Both the position numbers and the translations under genes were made by a program. Below the pieces are notes generated by a model. That model saw only the letters and a program-made list of their open reading frames with translations. It did not search any database and had not been told where the DNA came from. 64,000 nucleotides of DNA from positions 23,914 through 87,913 of the forward strand of contig NZ_JAAXLK010000011.1 in NCBI RefSeq assembly GCF_012641185.1. Reading direction: 5' to 3'. Shown in pieces: positions 60,104 through 64,000 of this stretch. The number at the start of each line of letters is the position of its first letter. Within the stretch, counting starts at the first letter, position 1. The DNA comes from Levilactobacillus tujiorum. GTDB taxonomy: Bacteria; Bacillota; Bacilli; Lactobacillales; Lactobacillaceae.

Positions 60104-60949
60104 CTAACGCAGGTCATTCATGGCTACTTGGTCCATATCATCATAGGTCTGGTTCTCACCACACATTGCCCAGATGAAGGCGTAGTTCGTCGTCCCCACC
60201 CCACAGTGAATGGAATAACTCGGGTTAACCACGGCTTGATCCTGCTTCATCCAAATGTGCTTGGTGTTGTCTGGCGTCCCCATGAAGTGGGCCACCCGCG
60301 TATCGGCTGAACCAAATTCACAGTACAGGTACGTTTCCATCCGCCGAGCGTGGGTGTGAGCAGGCATGGTATTCCAAGAATTACCGGGTTCCAATACCGT
60401 GTAGCCCATTTGTAATTGACACGTCTTCATCGTCGACGCGTCAATGTATTTGTGAATGACCCGCTTGTTCATGTGCTCTTGATCACCCTTAGGCATGGCA
60501 ATCGCATCTTTATAAACTAACTTCTTGTTGGGATACGTCTTGTGTGCCGGCGTCGAAACTACGTAGAACTTAGCTGGCGTTGCTGGGTCAATGGAATTGA
60601 AGACCACGTGCTTTGTGCCCATTCCGATGTAGAAGCCATCGTGAGGGGCAATCGCACTCTCTTCACCATCAATGGTGACAGTACCAGCGCCACCAATGTT
60701 GATAAAGCCTAGTTCGCGCCGTTCCAAGAAGTAATTGACGCCTAATTCCTTGTCTAACTTAATCTCCAACGTGCCGTTGACTGGGGTTACCCCACCAAAA
60801 ATCATCCGGTCGTTGTATGTATACGTCAACAGAATATCATCCGGACTAAAGATCTTCTCCATCAAAAATTGTTCACGCATCTGATCCGTATTGTAATGAT
60901 CGATGTCTTCGGGACTGTGTGCATATTGTGTGGTCATATTGAATGCCAT
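60104..60949 (-). CDS. kduI: 5-keto-4-deoxyuronate isomerase
   Basis: A 281-residue cupin-fold enzyme that isomerises 4-deoxy-L-threo-5-hexosulose uronate (from unsaturated uronides such as pectin or glycosaminoglycan pieces) to the 2,5-diketo form. The zinc site is in TMPAHTHARRMETYLYCEF, with two His and a Glu. GGAGGT precedes the ATG. It heads the kduI-uxuA-kdgK unit. The next enzyme of that route, KduD reductase, is not in the window. A perfect copy of the operator 11-mer lies about 290 nt upstream. Confidence 0.92.
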   Translation of the reverse strand: MAFNMTTQYAHSPEDIDHYNTDQMREQFLMEKIFSPDDILLTYTYNDRMIFGGVTPVNGTLEIKLDKELGVNYFLERRELGFINIGGAGTVTIDGEESAIAPHDGFYIGMGTKHVVFNSIDPATPAKFYVVSTPAHKTYPNKKLVYKDAIAMPKGDQEHMNKRVIHKYIDASTMKTCQLQMGYTVLEPGNSWNTMPAHTHARRMETYLYCEFGSADTRVAHFMGTPDNTKHIWMKQDQAVVNPSYSIHCGVGTTNYAFIWAMCGENQTYDDMDQVAMNDLR

Positions 60950-61230
60950 GATATTACCTCCAACTAAAATTGATTAACCCACTAACAATTCCCAATTTCT
61001 CTTCATCTATGTCATGCGTTCCCAGCTACCAGTTTAGCACATGCCGGCGAAAAAGCCCCCTCATATCTCATGTGTAAACTTCCTCATCATTGGCTGACAT
61101 CAACGACGCTTGTAACAAGTTTCACGTTGACCCCCGCTATTGTATCTGTTTGAAAGACGGCTCATGCCGCCAACTAATAGTCGTTAGCGAGCTTCACTGG
61201 CAGTGAGTTGTAACCGCATTCATTTAAAAA

Positions 61231-61241
61231 TGTTAACGTGT
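61231..61241 (-). promoter_or_regulatory. LacI-type operator before kduI
   Basis: TGTTAACGTGT (extended TGTTAACGTGTTCA) is the same 11-mer as at 56625 and 56769, read here on the plus strand. The 14-mer has the central CG and near-palindrome of LacI-family operators. Confidence 0.5.
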
Positions 61242-61295
61242 TCATTATAGTGATTTTTAACCCTAATTGCCAGTCACGCCCTCTCCTAAGTTTCG

Positions 61296-61324
61296 CAAAA
61301 AAAAGCCGCTACTCCTCCGCAGCG
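61296..61324 (-). terminator. Terminator of the FadR-type gene
   Basis: On the minus strand GTCGCTG pairs with TAGCGGC (G-T pairs included) around an 8-nt loop, followed by eight T residues. Confidence 0.7.
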
Positions 61325-61335
61325 ACTCCTGACAT

Positions 61336-62040
61336 CTAAAGGTCCAAATCCGTCTTATCACTCGGACTCACATTCATAAAGTAACCCGGAAATTTGTCTA
61401 ACAGATACTTACGTTCCTGTAACATCAACCGCAAGTGAGCCGTGGTCTGGAAGCGAACGTCCTCAAGATCCCGCTGATAAACCACGTCTAATAGATTTTC
61501 GTGTTGCTGCAGAATTGTCTGCCAATTAAGCGTATTCACCTTCAGTCGAATCCAGCGGAACCGGTTCAACTGCATGTTGACGGTCTGTAACCATCCCCAA
61601 ATATTATCCCGACCAGCGATCAGGTAAAACTGGTGATGGAAGGCCTCATCGAGATCAAAGAATGTGTCCGGATCTTCCTTTTGAATCGCCACTGCCTGTT
61701 CACGCAAGTTCACCTTCTGCTCTCGGTAAGCCGCATCCGTCATCTTCGCGGTTGCCTCCAGCATAATCTCGACCTCGATATTCTGCCGTACAAAGCGAGC
61801 ATCCTTCGCCTTTTCCATATCAATCTGCGAAATGTAGGTGCCACTTTGCGGAATTACATCGATCAAGCCATCCCGCTCAATCCGGATAATCGCTTCCCGT
61901 ACCGGCGTTCGACCGATACCCAGTTCTTCAGAAATGGTCTTCTCCGAGATCTTCTGACCGGGGATAAACTTATTGTGCATGATCCGATAACGTAGCTCAG
62001 AGTAAGCCTCATTACGCATATTTTTCGTCATCTGTTGCAT
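61336..62040 (-). CDS. GntR family regulator, FadR/FCD type (UxuR-like)
   Basis: A 234-residue regulator with a winged helix (YSELRYRIMHNKFIPGQKISEKTISEELGIGRTPVREAIIRIERDGLIDVIPQSGTYIS) and an FCD effector domain whose His/Asp residues (DLDEAFHHQFYLIAG, HENLLDVV, TTAHLRLM) would bind a metal and a carboxylate ligand. UxuR and ExuR of enterobacteria are of this type and respond to uronates. It lies directly upstream of the kduI operon but has its own terminator. GAGGAGGTG precedes the ATG. How it divides work with the LacI-type protein is unknown. Confidence 0.85.
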   Translation of the reverse strand: MQQMTKNMRNEAYSELRYRIMHNKFIPGQKISEKTISEELGIGRTPVREAIIRIERDGLIDVIPQSGTYISQIDMEKAKDARFVRQNIEVEIMLEATAKMTDAAYREQKVNLREQAVAIQKEDPDTFFDLDEAFHHQFYLIAGRDNIWGWLQTVNMQLNRFRWIRLKVNTLNWQTILQQHENLLDVVYQRDLEDVRFQTTAHLRLMLQERKYLLDKFPGYFMNVSPSDKTDLDL

Positions 62041-62184
62041 CTCAACTACACCTCCTCACTTTCCATCAATTTTCTTGTATATTAGTTTACCACAGCTCCT
62101 AAGGCATTTCTCTTTATTTTTAATGAACACTTTCGCTTAGTGCTTTCAAGTAAAACGATTAACGTTGCGCGCTAACGGCCTCCA

Positions 62185-62198
62185 TGAAAGCGCTATTT
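62185..62198. promoter_or_regulatory. cre-like site between FadR-type and aquaporin genes
   Basis: TGAAAGCGCTATTT agrees with the cre consensus at 13 of 14 positions, about 145 nt upstream of the FadR-type gene start. Confidence 0.4.
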
Positions 62199-62254
62199 TT
62201 TCAATAAATAAATTAATGCCATACCGCATTTAGCCAGACTGCCAGCACAGTTTG

Positions 62255-62288
62255 TAAAAAAGCCAGGTTGCTTGCCGCACAACCTGAC
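62255..62288 (-). terminator. Terminator of the aquaporin gene
   Basis: On the minus strand AGTCAGGTTG pairs with CAACCTGGCT around a 9-nt loop, followed by a T-run. Confidence 0.75.
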
Positions 62289-62328
62289 TCAAATTTTAAG
62301 TATTTTATCCGATCCCTACGCTACCGCT

Positions 62329-63048
62329 TTAAAAGACCTGTTGGTACAATACCGCTGCCGCAATGGCGCCCGCTGTCGGCGCCACGATTGGCACCCAGCT
62401 GTAGGCAAATTGGGAACTGCCTTTGTGGGGAAAGGGCCAAAACGCATGCAAGAGTCGTGGCCCAATATCTCTGGCCGGGTTCAACGCTGGTCCAGTGGGG
62501 CCACCGAAGGAAACGACTAAACACATAACCAAAAACCCCAGCCCAATGAAATCTGCCCGTGGATCAATCTTGTCGGCAGTCATGCTGACGGCCCCCAATA
62601 CCAACAAGAAAGTGCCGACAAATTCGTTGATGAACCCATTCAACTGGCTGTTGGCAGCGTCAATCGTTGAAAAGGTTCCCAGAATAGCTTCCGTATCAGT
62701 TGTCCGATCATAATAAGGCTTGTAAGCCAAGACGATGACCAGCTGACCAAGAATGGCGCCCACGGTTTGGGCCACTATGTAAGGCATAACTTCCTGCCAC
62801 GGAAAATTCCCAGTCACAGCCATCGCGACTGTCATCGCCGGATTGATCTGGGCACCCGAAATCGTCGCAAACATCAGCGCCGGAATCATGACGCCAATAC
62901 CGTACCCAAATCCAATCAAAATCCAACCACCGTGATACCCCTTGGTTCCTTTTAACTCAACGTTGGCAACTGAACCGTTACCCAAGGCCACCATCACGGC
63001 CGTTCCAATCAATTCGGCAATGCACCGAACGACTAATGAATCGTGCAT
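62329..63048 (-). CDS. Aquaglyceroporin (GlpF-type channel)
   Basis: A 239-residue channel with six helices and two half-helices. The NPA motifs are GAQINPAMTVA (about residue 70) and TGPALNPARDIGPR. Asp after the second NPAR is the mark of glycerol-conducting members. It passes glycerol, water or small polyols such as dihydroxyacetone. The ATG at 63048 follows GTGGGG about 8 nt upstream; a GTG five codons earlier (63063) is open. A degenerate version of the hexuronate operator, TGTTCACGTTAATC, lies upstream at about 63096-63109, so it may share that regulon. Confidence 0.85.
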   Translation of the reverse strand: MHDSLVVRCIAELIGTAVMVALGNGSVANVELKGTKGYHGGWILIGFGYGIGVMIPALMFATISGAQINPAMTVAMAVTGNFPWQEVMPYIVAQTVGAILGQLVIVLAYKPYYDRTTDTEAILGTFSTIDAANSQLNGFINEFVGTFLLVLGAVSMTADKIDPRADFIGLGFLVMCLVVSFGGPTGPALNPARDIGPRLLHAFWPFPHKGSSQFAYSWVPIVAPTAGAIAAAVLYQQVF

Positions 63049-63063
63049 AAACTCATACCCCAC

Positions 63064-63534
63064 TTACAATATTTTCTTTTTTACCCTGCCGAAAATGTTC
63101 ACGTTAATCGCTAGACGACTAACCCTCAAAAAACAGCAGCAATTAATATCATACCCCTATCGTCATTAGTTTTCAGTATAATTTTCATAAAATCTATCCA
63201 TAATTTGAAAATTATCGGACTTTTTGAAATCAACTGTGTCAATTACTATTGATTCGGGTTGCATTTATGTTTTGTTTTCAACTTTTTTCATAATGGCACC
63301 TAAGTAAAGGCAACGTTTCAAACATATAACGTGAATTCTTTCCCCATCTAAAATCTTTATATAACTTCGTATTAAGTAAAAAATCCATTCACTAGCATTA
63401 AAAAGATTCTAGGGTTACTATAATCATGGGTAATATAATTTATTGAAATTTTGAATAGTCATTTAATCGCTTAAGCATGGTACTTAAAATCTGTTACTGT
63501 CTAGTTTTAAGGTAATTCTAGGAGGAAGATTATC
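63064..63534. other. AT-rich intergenic stretch
   Basis: I see no gene here. Besides the aquaporin promoter region with its operator-like sequence, it contains only AT-rich DNA with several TATAAT-like words, one or more of which should drive the 63-residue membrane protein gene. Confidence 0.4.
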
Positions 63535-63726
63535 ATGAATGCAGGGTCGGCTCCAAGGCTTACTGTTCTGGGACTTTTAATTATTATGGGAGGATTTGCC
63601 GTTTTTAATTCTCCACTGTTTAGCATTAATCAGTTAATTGGCGCAATTGGTGTGATACTACTCACAGGCGTTTTCATTCACAATCTCAGACTTGCTAAAA
63701 ATTACCCAAATTCGGATAAGCTATAA
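63535..63726 (+). CDS. Small two-helix membrane protein
   Basis: A 63-residue protein with two membrane helices (about 8-24 and 31-49) and a short polar tail ending YPNSDKL. CTAGGAGGAAG before the ATG is a strong ribosome site. No family is recognised. It lies between the aquaporin gene and the insertion sequence, and a long hairpin terminator follows. Confidence 0.6.
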   Translation: MNAGSAPRLTVLGLLIIMGGFAVFNSPLFSINQLIGAIGVILLTGVFIHNLRLAKNYPNSDKL

Positions 63727-63816
63727 GTCATGGGCAGGCCTAAGTAATAACAGCCATAGTAGTCCGGACTAATAGTGGCTCTACGATATTAGATACATAA
63801 CGTATAGGCGTAAAAA

Positions 63817-63863
63817 AAGCGTGGTGTTGTTCTCCCATTCAAGGGAAGAACAACACCACGCTT
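63817..63863. terminator. Long-stem bidirectional terminator
   Basis: AAGCGTGGTGTTGTTCT and AGAACAACACCACGCTT form a perfect 17-bp stem, with an inner CCC/GGG. A-rich and T-rich runs flank it. Confidence 0.75.
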
Positions 63864-63891
63864 AAATTTTTATACAACTGAGCCGTCAACT

Positions 63892-64000
63892 AGGGACTGT
63901 CTGAAAACTAAAAATTCAGGTATAATCTGAGGAAAAACGAATCGAGGCATTCCGATGACAACACCTAAACGATACGAACTGGAAGATGCTCAGTGGGACC
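63892..64000 (+). mobile_element. Left end of an IS5-like insertion sequence
   Basis: GGGACTGTCTGAAAACT near 63892 resembles terminal inverted repeats of IS5-type elements. A TATAAT (63921-63926) and a transposase start follow. CTAG just before the end could be the target duplication, but the right end lies outside the window. Confidence 0.55.
63955..64000 (+). CDS. Transposase, N-terminal fragment
   Basis: From the ATG the frame reads MTTPKRYELEDAQWD to the window edge. This resembles the YELTDEQWDRI opening of IS5-family transposases. GAGG stands about 9 nt upstream. Only 15 residues are visible, so the family call is tentative. Confidence 0.6.
   Translation, partial: MTTPKRYELEDAQWD

Overview
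The window looks like chromosome from a heterofermentative member of the Lactobacillaceae, perhaps Levilactobacillus or a near relative. Evidence for this is a full-length xylulose-5-phosphate/fructose-6-phosphate phosphoketolase, a lactococcal-order opp operon (D-F-B-C-A), Spx, PepF and universal stress proteins, mixed ATG/GTG/TTG starts with strong Shine-Dalgarno sites, and no rRNA or tRNA gene that I could recognise. The genus is inference from gene content only.

Layout. 1-13.8 kb: the 5' end of a MurJ-like flippase, an S9 peptidase, a PanE-like reductase, a stand-alone ATP-cone protein, an Spx paralogue without its redox cysteines, a Na+/H+ antiporter, a 5'-nucleotidase, an RNase Y family protein, a YoaK-type membrane protein and a membrane-anchored hydrolase. 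14-24 kb: PepF, an XRE regulator, a methyltransferase-like protein, YdcF-like and TMEM175-like membrane proteins, a decayed MazE/MazF pair, a possible structured ncRNA, lipoate ligase and an Rrf2 regulator. 24-34 kb: oligopeptide ABC transporter, CDF metal exporter, UspA and an RluA-type pseudouridine synthase. 34-39 kb: a peptide-type signalling operon with one LytTR response regulator, one intact GHKL kinase and one kinase that has lost its ATP-binding motifs, flanked by two possible untranslated transcripts. 39-51 kb: GreA-like factor, TetR/DHA2 efflux pair, phosphoketolase and a HutC-type GntR regulator, YbaK, a membrane HExxH protein, a GH46 chitosanase lipoprotein, a second DHA2 pump, a small secreted peptide and an HxxxDG acyltransferase. 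51.9-63 kb: a hexuronate catabolic region (uxaC, uxaE, GPH transporter, LacI regulator, kdgK, uxuA, kduI, FadR-type GntR, GlpF-type aquaporin). The right edge enters an insertion sequence.

How the genes work together. The hexuronate block would take glucuronate or galacturonate through UxaC and UxaE to fructuronate, and through UxuA and KdgK to KDPG. The fructuronate reductase (UxuB) and KDPG aldolase are not in the window. A shared 11-mer, TGTTAACGTGT, lies before the transporter operon and before kduI, which suggests one LacI-type regulon. Products would join central metabolism near the phosphoketolase.

The less ordinary material is: a family of 97-475 bp intergenic elements with nested hairpins whose outer stems differ in sequence but still pair; a 121-bp tandem repeat of another kind; the kinase/pseudokinase pair; several possible ncRNAs; small membrane or secreted proteins of 28-63 residues; and a MazF toxin disabled by a nonsense codon and 3' loss.
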